Shown in pieces: positions 53,142-63,912 of a stretch of DNA of 64,000 nt. The stretch lies in NCBI GenBank assembly GCA_021186555.1, contig JAJKFL010000026.1, positions 5,969,209 through 6,033,208 on the forward strand, given 5' to 3'. The translations under genes and the position numbers were made by a program. This DNA is from Reticulitermes speratus. Taxonomy: Eukaryota > Arthropoda > Insecta > Blattodea > Rhinotermitidae. Within the stretch, counting starts at the first letter, position 1; each line of letters opens with the position of its first letter. The notes beneath the pieces are model-generated. The model was not told the DNA's origin. It worked only from the letters and a program-made list of their open reading frames with translations, and made no database searches.

Positions 53142-53974
53142 GCCGATCCCAGTGGCCGTGCGGTCTAAGGCGTGGGTCTTCGGCCGCTCGCTTACTGGGA
53201 TCGTGGGTTCGAATCCCACCGGGGTCATGGATGTTTGTGTTGTGTTTGTTGTATAAGGACGGTAGCATGTAACGTAAAGTGACATGAAGGACGAAAAGGA
53301 TTTAAACAGTACAAAAATGGATCAAAGGGGAAATACCCCGGACAGAAAAAAAAAATCCCACCGGGGGCATGGATGTCTGTCTGTTGTGTTTGTTGTAGGA
53401 CGATAATATATGGAACGTAAAGTGACATGAAGGACGAAAAGGATTTAAACAGTGCAAAAATGGATCAAAGGCGAAATACCCCGGACAGAAAAAAAAAATC
53501 CCACCGGGGGCATGGATGTCTGTCTGTTGTGTTTGTTGTAGGACGATAATATATGGAACGTAAAGTGACATGAAGGACGAAAAGGATTTAAACAGTGCAA
53601 AAATGGATCAAAGGCGAAATACCCCGGACAGAAAAAAAAAATCCCACCGGGGGCATGGATGTCTGTCTGTTGTGTTTGTTGTAGGACGATAATATATGGA
53701 ACGTAAAGTGACATGAAGGACGAAAAGGATTTAAACAGTGCAAAAATGGATCAAAGGGGAAATACCCCCGGACAGAAAAAAAAATCCCTCCGGGGGCATG
53801 GATGTCTGTCTCTTGTGAGTGTTGTGTGTTGTCAGGTAGAGGTCTCTGCGTCGAGCTGATCCCTCGTCCAGATGAGTCCTACCGAGTGTGGTGTGTCTGA
53901 GTGTGATCGTGAAACCACGATAATGAGGCGGATTAGGCCCCCAAGGGGCTATCGAGCCATTGGGAAAAAAAATT
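53142..53974 (+). mobile_element. composite SINE-A with four 143-bp internal repeats and TSD
   Basis: Head gccgatcccagtggccgtgc and B box gtgggttcgaatcccacc are followed by units at 53215, 53357, 53500 and 53643. Each runs cccaccgggg-catggatgt through atggatcaaag to an A-run. From 53786 the ordinary SINE-A body (gtcaggtagaggtctctgcg) resumes to its A-tail. aacacttaaag (53131-53141) and aaaccttaaag (53975-53985) form an 11-bp TSD with one mismatch around the whole. Confidence 0.9.
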
Positions 53975-54024
53975 AAACCTTAAAGAAGCTGTTAGTTGCC
54001 AAAATTCTACAACGCCAGTAATAG

Positions 54025-54222
54025 ATGAATGAGTTAGAGCGGATCGTATAGACAGAGCAAAACCGAAGTACTCGGAGAAAAATCCTGTCCGAATTCCACT
54101 TCGTTCATTATAAAACCCACACGGACTGACATGTGATTGAACTTCGGCCTTCGCTTTGAGAGGCCGATGACTAACTTGACATGACATGACATGACATGAC
54201 ATGACATGACATGACATGACAC
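54025..54222 (-). mobile_element. SINE-C remnant ending in an (ATGAC)n tract
   Basis: aaaccgaagtactcggagaa, attccacttcgttcatt and tttgagaggccgatgactaa match the SINE-C order. The tRNA-like head is replaced by about nine acatg units at 54177-54222. Confidence 0.65.
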
Positions 54223-54251
54223 GAAATGTTTCCCCGTAATGACTGAAGACA

Positions 54252-54510
54252 GCCGATCCCAGTGACCGCGCTGTCTAAGGCGTAGGTCTGCGGCCGCTCG
54301 CTTTCTGGGGTTGTGGGTTCCAATCCCGGCGGGGACATGAATGTGTCTCGTGTAAGTGTTGTGTGTTGTCAGGTAGAGGTCTCTGCAACGGACCGATCCC
54401 TCGTCCAGAGGAGTCCTACCGATCGTGTGTGTGTGTCATTGAGTGTGATCAGGTGCGACAATAACCATCTACACGTACAATGAATAGGTAGAAGAAGTCA
54501 GACTTAGAAA
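54252..54510 (+). mobile_element. SINE-A, subfamily A2
   Basis: Head gccgatcccagtgaccgcgc, B box gtgggttccaatccc, body gtcaggtagaggtctctgc, and the variant 3' end gagtgtgatcaggtgcgaca, tctacacgtacaatgaatag shared with 12820-13075. Confidence 0.85.
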
Positions 54511-54692
54511 GAAAGAGACTGAAGAAAGACACCAAGTCGCAGTAATTATAGGCGCTGTCCTGAAAAAGATTCGACCCAAGCACCTGCTAACTAAATTCTG
54601 TAAACGTAATATTATTCATATCGTACATTTTAACTTTATATTTAAAGTCCGACAAATGTACAATTTAATCACATTTAATTGTGTATTTTCAC

Positions 54693-54739
54693 TGTCCTAC
54701 ATGTTTCGAACCCTTAATTTTGGTTCATCTTCAGGGACA
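54693..54739 (-). ncRNA. hammerhead-like motif
   Basis: Minus strand: stem I TGTCC/GGACA, CTGAAGAT, stem II GAACC/GGTTC, GAAAC-AT-GTA. Confidence 0.6.
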
Positions 54740-54774
54740 CATTGGTGTAACTAGCATGCGATTTTAGATAACGC

Positions 54775-54819
54775 GTCCCTGAAGATGAACCCAAATTAAG
54801 GGTTCGAAACATGTAGGAC
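54775..54819 (+). ncRNA. hammerhead-like motif
   Basis: Stem I GTCC/GGAC, CTGAAGAT, stem II GAACCC/GGGTTC (6 bp), GAAAC-AT-GTA. Confidence 0.6.
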
Positions 54820-54886
54820 ACTGAAAATACACAATTAAATGTGATTAAATTTTACATTTTTCGGACTTTTAAATATAAATTCTGTA

Positions 54887-55704
54887 ACTTTACAAGTGCG
54901 GTAAACTGCTTTATATGAGATTTACTGCCAAGCACACCAGCCTCTCGGTAACAATATGTGATAATGGCTTATAACTTGCCATTATGATATCATTCATAAC
55001 AATCCTGTCGCTTGTTATAGTCCCTTTAATCTCTGTACATAATGAGAGCAGAGGCGTAAAGAGCTGAATGTCTTTATGACGCAATGCTGAGTACCATATC
55101 GGCAGGAGCTTCGCACACACATATACGAACGTGTTTTCTCGGTGTTTTTTAATACCCCGGAATAAAATTCTTTTTCTCCCCCCCCCCCCCCCGGGGGGGG
55201 GGGCTAGGAATCCTACCTTACAGCTGGCTGTTTTTATGAAAGTAAAGATAAGACTGTCTCAGTGCTTCATTAAGTACAACATTATGCAGTCTTAGACGTT
55301 TGAGCGATGAGATGTAATAAGGCTAGGCACTTGTATTGAGGTCAGGTGACTTTAACATAGCGACAGGTTTATTCAAGGGGAAATCCCCCGCTGTAGGTTA
55401 CGTAGACGCAGGGTCAATGTGAATGCTGTGTGGAAGAGATAAATCTCTGAAAGTAACGTGAATATAAACTTCATTGCCCCGCTCGTCCATTCCGTGTCTG
55501 AATATATTTTTTTTTTTGCTCCTGTCAGTGAAAAATCAACACTGCTCAATTACAAACTTTCCTTCACTCAGATTTTCTCGTCTTGACTCTGAAGTTATAG
55601 AAGGCGGTGAAGACAAAGAGGATGCCTAGACTTTGTACGGGTAATAGTCACGTGTCTTTTAACATCTTTTCGTAATTTAAAGTAACGTGTGCTTTAAGTG
55701 ATTC
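54887..55704. other. unannotated; C-run/G-run at 55178
   Basis: About 14 C followed directly by about 11 G at 55178-55203. Otherwise no gene or repeat family. Confidence 0.4.
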
Positions 55705-55940
55705 CAGGTTTCCGCCGCGATGTTGACGAGATCTGCGCCGTTCTGGGATATTACGCAGCGTCGAAGGGTGATTCTTTACCGAAACGTCGGGACAGCGTAC
55801 CGGTTCCATCTTCAAATGTTTATTTTTTGGACTTCTTCACCCTTGAAATGGGACCGATATGTTGTCACGAAACGTCGGTAAAATATTACCACTCGACGCT
55901 GTGTAATACCCCAGAAGAGCGCAGATCTCATGTGTTTTTG
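55705..55940. mobile_element. family F inverted-repeat element, most complete copy
   Basis: Arms tttccgccgcgatgttgacg and gagatctgcgc at left, gaagagcgcagatctcatg at right. Inner halves carry gaaacgtcggg and ggttccatcttca on the left and gaaatgggaccgatatgttg plus cgaaacgtcggtaaa on the right. Confidence 0.65.
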
Positions 55941-56139
55941 GATATCACACATACGGAGCATTCTAATTATTTGCATTATTTAACAAATATATTGTTCCTT
56001 TTATTGGGTTCCTAGGCTTGGGGGGTCCCGGCAGATGCAGGCTTCATATTCGAAGATATGACGTGCTCGGGGACAAGATAAAAGGAACGCGAAGGAAGAT
56101 AATTAACGGAAGTTGTAGATCTATGTAATATTTTAGTCT

Positions 56140-56290
56140 GAAAAACTGATAGAAAGGTACAATTTGGAAAACCTAGACATAGATGAAAGAATAATGTTAT
56201 AATCGATTTTAATGAGAGTGGGCATGTCGACTGTATTCAAAAGGCTATAATGGTGGGCTGTTATGACACAGTAATGGGCCTTCACATAGA
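56140..56290 (+). mobile_element. old LINE 3' fragment
   Basis: Diverged plus-strand match: gaaaacctagacatagatga, ataatgttataatcgatttt and ggtgggctgttatgacacag parallel the end of the LINE ORF in the copy at 41980. Confidence 0.6.
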
Positions 56291-56296
56291 TACTTT

Positions 56297-56750
56297 CTTA
56301 CCTACATATATACATACATAAACTAATACATACATTTATACATACATATATACATACTTACCTACATACGTACAATTTACATACATACATACATACTTAC
56401 CTACATACGTACATATATGCATACATACTTACCTACATACATACATACATACACATATACATACTTACCTACATACATACATATATACATACATACTTAC
56501 CTACATACATACACACATACATACATACATTTATACATATATATATACATACATACGTACATACATTTATATATATATATACATACATACTTACATACAT
56601 ATATACATACATACTTACCTACATTCATACACACATACATTTATACATATATATACATACACACGTACATACATTTATACATACATATATACATACATAC
56701 TTACCTACATACGTACATATATACATACATACATTTATACATGCACACAT
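56297..56750 (+). repeat. (TACA)n-rich microsatellite
   Basis: Imperfect tacatacatac tract with interspersed tta, cct and cgt variants that recur in blocks. Open frames here are artefacts. Confidence 0.95.
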
Positions 56751-56754
56751 ATGG

Positions 56755-57005
56755 TGCATTGGAGGTATAGCTATACTCATTCTTAACTTCTAGCATTAGA
56801 GCGAGGTGAGTAGTCAACTTCACGCCCTGGCCGCTTTAACCCCAAAGAGAAAGCCCCCAGTAACAGGCGAATATGAGGCTAGGTAGAATCAAGGGACTGT
56901 CTTAAACGCTTTGAACAAGAAAAAGTCCCTAGCCCTTGCGGGAATTAAGCCGCGAGTCCTCCATTATCCACGTCGTCGCCCAGTAACTGAGCTACCCCTG
57001 CTCCA
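56755..57005 (-). mobile_element. SINE-D with clear tRNA-like head
   Basis: The minus strand begins ggagcaggggtagctcagtt (A box) and continues to gcggcttaattcccgc (B box). Body phrases on + are cgccctggccgctttaaccc and aaagaaagccc-type variants. Confidence 0.75.
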
Positions 57006-57659
57006 CAAGTCCTATTAAAGGCGAAAGATTTCTGTACAAATTGAGAGAGACTTATACAGACTGCAGCTCAGACGATTTACTTCTCCTAAGTTTCAGTGCT
57101 AATCGGGTACCAGCCAGTGCAATAAATATCGTCTAAGACTGTTCGAATTTGTGGGAGAAACATTCGTTTTCGTTCTCGTGTTTCAGGGCATGGCACCCCA
57201 CCGTCAGATGTTTCTCTCACATATGTTACTGCACTTTCCTTTATCATGGTGCTAATGTCTGGGTAAGATACGCCACCTGTCGGGCGAAGGGTGAGATGGT
57301 TACGGGTAATGTTTGAGGCCGGACGGAATTTATGACCTCACGAGGGGCTGGGGTCCAAACTATGAATTCTCCTGCAGCAAGGAACTTAACCCATTACTTC
57401 AAGTATAAAATATAATATAGGTCACATAGGTCAATGCACTAAAACATAGGTGTTACAAAAAGTAGGGCTGCCTTAGGATAAGTACAGTCTACCGCCTGAG
57501 AATTAATACTCTGAAGATGAAAAATTTATGACAGTATATTTCTGTCCAGAGTTGCGTGATATCACAAGAAGCATTGCTTTGTCTAAAGATGCCTAGATCT
57601 TGCCCACATTTCCTTCTGATAAAAGAAGAGTTGGTGGTGATGAATGTCGAGTATTTGTG
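57006..57659. other. no recognisable feature
   Basis: No exon or repeat supported. Confidence 0.4.
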
Positions 57660-57775
57660 GAATAATACTGAGAGGGAAAACCGAGGTACTTGAAACAAAA
57701 TGCTGTCACAGCAAAACCTCGGCCTCAGCTATGAGTGACAGACGACTAAGAGCGTGAGTCGTGGCATGACCACTA
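57660..57775 (-). mobile_element. SINE-C remnant
   Basis: gagggaaaaccgaggtactt, aacctcggcctcagctatga and gtcgtggcatgacca follow the SINE-C order. Diverged. Confidence 0.5.
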
Positions 57776-57944
57776 AAGACTAAAGAAGGAAAATAAGATG
57801 AAGAAGAAGAAGCAGGAGGTAGATTAGTAGGCACGGTATTTATTACAGGAGGAGGAAAAAATTCAGTGTTCTGAAAAGTCCAAGGCTGTGCACTCTCGTC
57901 CTACTGGTGAAGATTAAAGACTAAGGTGAGTGAGAATTATATTT

Positions 57945-59420
57945 AAAGATTCAGTCCGTACCGCGCAGTAAACACTCTCCGTCTCCGTTATACAAACCAC
58001 TCAGTTAATGTTGTACAGTGAAATAATCGCTGTTTGTTCTGAGATCCACACAAAACACATAAATACAGCTCGTACCGCGCAGTAAACACTCTCCGTCTCC
58101 GTTATACAAACCAATCAGTTAATGCTGTACAGTGAAATAATCGCTGTTTGTTCTGAGATCCACACAAAACACATAAATACAGCTCGTACCGCGCAGTAAA
58201 CACTCTCCGTCTCCGTTATACAAACCAATCAGTTAATGCTGTACAGTGAAATAATCGCTGTTTGTTCTGAGATCCACACAAAACACATAAATACAGTCCG
58301 TACCGCGCAGTAAACACATTCCGTCTCAGTTATACAAACCACTCAGTTAATGTTGTACAGTGAAATAATCGCTGTTTGTTCTGAGATCCACACAAAACAC
58401 ATAAATACAGTCCGTACCACGCAGTAAACACATTCCGTCTCAGTTATACAAACCACTCAGTTAATGTTGTACAGTGAAATAATCGCTGTTTGTTCTGAGA
58501 TCCACACAAAACACATAAATACAGTCCGTACCACGCAGTAAACACATTCCGTCTCAGTTATACAAACCACTCAGTTAATGTTGTACAGTGAAATAATCGC
58601 TGTTTGTTCTGAGATCCACACAAAACACATAAATACAGTCCGTACCACGCAGTAAACACATTCCGTCTCAGTTATACAAACCACTCAGTTAATGTTGTAC
58701 AGTGAAATAATCGCTGTTTGTTCTGAGATCCACACAAAGCACATAAATACAGTCCGTACCGCGCAGTAAACACACTCCGTCTCAGTTATACAAACCAGTC
58801 AGTTAATGCTGTACAGTGAAATAATCGCTGTTTGTTCTGAGATCCACACAAAACACATAAATACAGTCCGTACCGCGGAGTAAACACACTCCGTCTCCGT
58901 TATAAAAACCAATCAGTTAATGCTGTACAGTGAAATAATCGCTGTTTGTTCTGAGATCCACACAAAACACATAAATACAGCTCGTACCGCGCAGTAAACA
59001 CTCTCCGTCTCCGTTATACAAACCAATCAGTTAATGCTGTACAGTGAAATAATCGCTGTTTGTTCTGAGATCCACACAAAACACATAAATACAGTCCGTA
59101 CCACGCAGTAAACACACTCCGTCTCAGTTATATAAACCAGTCAGTTAACGCTGTACAGTGAAATAATCGCTGTTTGTTCTGAGATCCACACAAAACACAT
59201 AAATACAGTCCGTACCGCGCAGTAAACACGCCCCGTCTCAGTTATACAAACCAATCAGTTAATGCTGTACAGTGAAATAATCGCTGTTTGTTCTGCGATC
59301 CACACAAAACACACAAATACAGTCCGTACCGCGCAGTAAACACTCTCTGTCTCCGTTATAAAAACCAATCAGTTAATGTTGTGTAGGGAAATAAACGCTG
59401 TTTGTTCTGCACCACATAAA
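57945..59420 (+). repeat. 114-bp satellite array, about 13 copies
   Basis: Same unit as 10707-11757. Subtypes alternate (ctccgtctccgtta/attccgtctcagtta; agctcgtacc/agtccgtacc) and occur in runs. The left edge tatttaaagattcag matches the flank of the single monomer at 6190. Confidence 0.97.
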
Positions 59421-59836
59421 TAACAATATACATTGTGATGTCAATGTAAAATTTTTGAAAGTTAAATCTACCAGTACATATACTGATGGAAATTAAAGGG
59501 TTAATTCTGACATATCTCGTCACTGAACAGAAAAAGAGTGTCATCCAATTTATACGCACTGATCAGCTTACTACCTACATGTAGGTAAAAGCAAACGTAA
59601 AGCAATCCCATTACAGACCTAGACAGACCCTTAGGGTTCCAGGAGGTTGAGGCTCCCAGATTTCTAGACAATCGGCACATGAAGGTGGTAAGGTTGTCAG
59701 CCCTACGCACCGGCCGCCTTTAACCCCCAGGAAATATTCCTGGTACTCATTTCTGTTAGAGGCTGAGTCGACCCCAGGGCCATAGCGCGGCCGGAAGGAT
59801 TATGTCAATGAAAAATTCCAATGATAACATCGGTAA

Positions 59837-62206
59837 CACTGGTCAACAGTGAAAATGTTACGGAGTTGAAACTAGTTAATCTTAACTAATTTGAGGTCGC
59901 TGAGAACGAATATGATGCTTAAAATTGTTTGTTAGCTCTTGTTTTGAAGTAACAGGCCTTTATTAATGTGACCGATTTTTATTATTTTCCTTACATTTTG
60001 TTTATACACGAAAGACTGAAATGGGTCTACATTTCCATTCCTAACCGTAATTTATGCTATAGGCTTATACTTACACTAAGATTGTGTACTTGCATATTCA
60101 CAAAATTATATAGGCCTATATATTGAGCCGGTTCTGGCGTAGCGCAACTGCAGTGACTTGGTGTCGGTCATCGTCGGATCGCGTCGGGTCGCGCTAGCTA
60201 ATCGTCGGGGATTCCCGCGCCTTTTCCACGGTGTGCCACGTGGTATTTAGAGTTTCAGTGTGCTTTCTCGCTGCATCCGTGCTCGGTTACAATATCTTGT
60301 TTTTTAACGCGAAGAAAACTAAGATGCCTCGTAAATGTGTGAACCGTTCAGATAGTTTTTGTTATGTTTGTGGGAAAGTGACATTTGCTTCACAAAAGCG
60401 TGCTCTAACTCCAATTGTGAAAAAGGCGTACCATCTATACTTCGGTTGTAAAGTTGGGGATCAGGACAAGAGCTGGGCTCCACACATATGCTGCAACTCT
60501 TGTTCGGCAAATCTTTGCGGCTGGTTAAATCACAAGAAGCGTTCTATGCCTTTTGCTGTACCAATGGTGTGGCGTGAGCCAACAAACCACATTACTGACT
60601 GCTATTTCTGCATGGTTCCTCCACTGGAACATGGAACGTCGAAGAAGAAAAAGTGTAAACTGAGCTACCCAAATATACCATCTGCTATACTACCGGTGCT
60701 CCATGGAGACGATCTACCTATTTCAGAACCGCCTGACTCATTTGAAATCGAAGATGATGATGAAGATGAGGAATGCAGTAATACAAATGTCTCAAGTTCT
60801 AGCGATCCAGATTTTATATCTGATGAAGCAGGTACTGAGCCACACAGAATAACACAGAACGAATTGAACGACCTTGTGCGAGATCTAGATTTGTCGAAAG
60901 GTAAAGCTGAACTCTTGGGCTCAAGATTGCAGCAGTGGAATCTACTTGGTGAGGGCGTCTGCGTGTCTACATTTCGTTCACGTCATAAAGACTTTGTTTC
61001 ATTCTTTTCAATGAAAAGTAATCTCGTCACCTGCCATGACATTGATGGTCTGATGTCAGCTCTCAACATCAATCATGACCCTGATGAATGGAGACTTTTC
61101 ATAGACTCCTCACAGTTGAGTTTGAAAGCAGTATTATTGCATAATGGCAACATTTTGCCATCGATTCCAATCGGTCATGCAGTTCACATGAAAGAAACAA
61201 CAGCAACATGAAGCAACTGTTGGAGTGCATAAACTATGATAAATATAAATGGCAGCTTTGTTGTGACTTAAAGGTTGTTGCCATCTTACTCGGACTGCAG
61301 CAAGGATACACAAAATTCTGTTGTTTCATCTGTGAATGGGACAGCCGAGCAAGGGCCTCGCACTATGTGGTCAGGGACTGGCCTTTAAGACAACGTCTGG
61401 AGCCAGGTTCAAGAATGTACTACATCCGTCTTTAGTGGACCAAGCAAGATTCTGTTGCCACCGCTGCACGTTAAGCTTGGCCTAATGAAGAATTTCGTCA
61501 AGGCAATGGATCGAGACGGCCAAGCATTCAAGTACCTTCGTGATAAATTTCCGAGGATGAGTGATGCAAAAGTCAAAGAAGGTGTTTTCGTCGGTCCACA
61601 AATCCGAGACATCTTCAGAGATGAACAATTTGACCGGCTTATCACTGGTGACGAGCAGTGTGCTTGGAATGCTTTCCGGTTGGTTGCTAATAACTTCCTC
61701 GGAAACACCAAGGCTGACAATTACAAGGAAATAGTGGAGGACCTGTTGGTTGCGTATCAGAAATTGGGCTGCAATATGTCGTTAAAGATTCACTTTCTGC
61801 ATTCTCACCTGGATTTCTTCCCTGAAAACTGCGGTGCGGTCAGCGACGAACACGGTGAACGCTTTCACCAGACCATTGCGGAAATCGAAAATCGTTATCA
61901 GGGGAAATGGAGTCCAGTTATGTTAGCAGATTATTGCTGGACAGTAGTTAGAGACTCTCCAGAACTTGTATACAAAAGACAGGCTAAGAAAAGACGCCTT
62001 TAGCCGAAGTGATGACGGACAGCAGTGAATAGTAAGTATTATTGTGTTAAATATGCTACATGTTATTATAAAATTTCACAAATCTTGGAAACTGTAGCTA
62101 ACTCATCATTTTAAGGCCTATTTTCATGTTCAGCATACCCAATTACATAAAGGAAAGTGGATTTGATGCTCGTAACCGAAAAAAAGTTAAAATTTGTTGC
62201 CCAGTG
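59837..62206 (+). mobile_element. CACTA-like DNA transposon, 2370 bp
   Basis: Ends CACTGGTCAACA and the complement CACTGGGCAACA form 12-bp inverted repeats with one mismatch. The target TAA is duplicated at 59834-59836 and 62207-62209. CACTR ends and 3-bp TSDs are the hallmarks of the EnSpm/CACTA superfamily. The only gene inside is the orphan protein below. A GC-rich, CpG-containing stretch at about 60120-60240 precedes it and may be its promoter or leader. Confidence 0.85.
60324..62003 (+). pseudogene. putative CACTA-like transposase of an orphan repeated protein family, frameshifted
   Basis: I recognise the protein as a family of uncharacterised, multicopy proteins in arthropods and cnidarians. 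The start at 60324 (MPRKCVN) matches the family; the frame is open from 60231. First segment 60324-61211: Cys pairs CYVC, CCNSC and CYFC suggest zinc binding. An acidic linker (EIEDDDEDEE) follows, then NDLVRDLDLSKGKAELLGSR and WRLFIDSSQLSLKAVLLHNG. Second segment, to 61435: DLKVVAILLGLQQGYTKFCC and CEWDSR. Third segment 61455-62003: LPPLHVKLGLMKNFVKAMD, FVGPQIRDIF, IHFLHSHLDFFPENCGAVSD, EHGERFHQ and YQGKWSPVMLADYCWTVVRD. Frame changes near 61198, 61405 and 61443 break the gene, with no in-frame stop elsewhere. By position, D in FIDSS, D in CDLKV and E in HGERFHQ could be a DDE triad (inference). The tight fit between the CACTG ends supports a transposase role. Confidence 0.7.
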
Positions 62207-62384
62207 TAATCGAACCCGCGACCTTCCGGCTTGTAGCGCAGTGCCTCAACCAACTGCGCCACTGCGTGCCCCACCTACATGTAGGTAGAAAGATAATATT
62301 AATGTACATCTCAAACTCTATGGTAGAATGGGGACTGAAATGGTCTGGGTCAGAATGGGGACCAGTGGGTTGGTTTGTACATTT

Positions 62385-62460
62385 GGGTCCCATAAAATGT
62401 ATTAAGTTTCTTAACTAGTTAGGCAAGCATTAGCTCCTCAGAAGGGACTGCCCCATGCCG
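62385..62460 (+). mobile_element. LINE 3' UTR remnant
   Basis: gggtcccataaaatgtatta ... ttagctcctcagaagggact parallels the LINE 3' UTR (gggttccataaaacgcgggg ... ttagcttctcaagaaggact). Confidence 0.5.
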
Positions 62461-63271
62461 TAGGTGAAAGAAAAATTCGCACCTTATATTTCAGAACGTA
62501 AGAATTTGTTGTAAAACATTTCACTTAATTTTTAAGTAACAGAGTTTCACAAACTTACAAACACAAACCTGAAGACATTCACTTCTCCACAGGAACTCCT
62601 TCAGTAAATTAATTTTGCCTAAGACTCTGTAATAAAACTCTCGAGCTGACAGGCGGATGTCTCTTGGTAATAAAACCCCGTACTACGAAATTCGATCTTC
62701 ACATGCAAATGAAGACAGTAGCGATGTTCTGTGCAACGCAACGTAAATTCGTTCTTTCCCTTTACTGTGCCCAGTGGGATTATTCACAGCGTTGTAAGAA
62801 TGCTTAAGTACTTGTCGTCAGCAACGTTATGTGAGGTAAGGTAATATTCGCCACATCTCTCCTTATATTACCAAGCACGCGATGTACATACTTTCACCTC
62901 TTCTCAATTATCTTATTTCAACTAACCCATTAGCCTCTTTAATGTGTTTCCATAATCGTTCCGCGAATGTTGTTCAATAGACATATTTTAGACGACGTTA
63001 CAAGGAAAGTGGCCGACGAAACCATAGCATTCGTGAGAGTATAGGTTCAAATCCTGTTTTGGAATTTTCTATTTAAGGATGATCGTCGTATTCCTCATTT
63101 TCTTTGGGCAAATACAGTGATATTATATGAAAATAGGCCACGGCCGCTACCTTGCACATTCTTGCCAATTCGTTTCTTGTTAATTATGTTATCTTCAGAC
63201 ATCTCTTATTCTGAGCCGCTGATGGTGTTACTAAATGGAGAGTTTTTGATCGTATTATGTACAATATTTTA
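62461..63271. other. no recognisable feature
   Basis: No exon, RNA gene or known repeat seen. Confidence 0.4.
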
Positions 63272-63514
63272 GCTGTGCGGTCTAAGGCGTGGGTTTGTGG
63301 CCGCTAGCTTGCTGGGATTGCGGGTTCGAATCCCGCCGGGGCATGGATTTATGTTTCTTGTGAGTGTTGTGTGTTGTCAGATAGAGGTCTCTGCGTTGGG
63401 CCGATCACTCGTCCAGAGGAGTCCTACCGATTATGGTGTGTCTGAGTGTGATCGTGAAGCCTTGAAAAATGAGGAGGCCGTGGCCTACTAGAGGCTGTTG
63501 CGCCATGGAAAAAA
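63272..63514 (+). mobile_element. SINE-A, slightly 5'-truncated
   Basis: Starts within the A box (gtgcggtctaaggcgtgggt), B box gcgggttcgaatcccgcc, full body and 3' end ggctgttgcgccatgg plus A-run. Confidence 0.85.
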
Positions 63515-63675
63515 CGTAAAATATGTTGCTTTTATAAATGTGTAAAATATACAAATAATTATCTCACACTGTTGACACCGTGCATCTTCGTCATATTAAA
63601 TTAAGTTACAGACCAACTGATGCACACTAAAACCACTTTTATTATAGCTTTATTATTAAACATTGTTAAAATTAT

Positions 63676-63717
63676 ACCCCTACACGTGTTTCGATCCTAG
63701 GATCATCGTCAGGGGGT
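63676..63717 (-). ncRNA. hammerhead-like motif
   Basis: Minus strand: stem I ACCCC/GGGGT, CTGACGAT, stem II GATC-CTAG-GATC, GAAAC-ACGT-GTA. Confidence 0.6.
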
Positions 63718-63912
63718 TTTTTTGCTAAAAGCTACAGTCACTTCAAACACATGATTTTAAATATTCTATCGGCACTTTAAAACTTATATATTATAAGTTA
63801 AAATCTTGTAAAAAGACTCGTTAAAGGTTGTAAAATTGTAAAAGTACTGTAGATAGTAGATTGCGGAAGTGCTGGCGTGTGGGATCGTGGTAGTGTACTG
63901 CCTGTTGTACGG

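Larger units (their letters stand above)
54629..54886. mobile_element. inverted-repeat element with facing ribozyme-like motifs
   Basis: Arms 54629-54738 and 54776-54885 are inverted (ttaatcacatttaattgtgt against its complement) around a 35-bp centre. The outer arm phrase gtccgacaaatgtacaa links it to 4506-5076. Confidence 0.85.
59588..62272 (-). mobile_element. SINE-B split by a CACTA-like transposon, 15-bp TSD
   Basis: The minus-strand SINE-B body (complement of caaccttaccaccttcatgt and ctgagtcgaccccaggg on +) runs to 59836. Its B box and head (tcgaacccgcgaccttccgg, ccaactgcgccactgcgtgc) resume at 62207. TSD ACCTACATGTAGGTA at 59573-59587 and 62273-62287 is perfect. Confidence 0.95.

Noticed and set aside
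56417-56770. 117-codon reading of Y, T, H and I
   Set aside because: Translation of a (TACA)n microsatellite.
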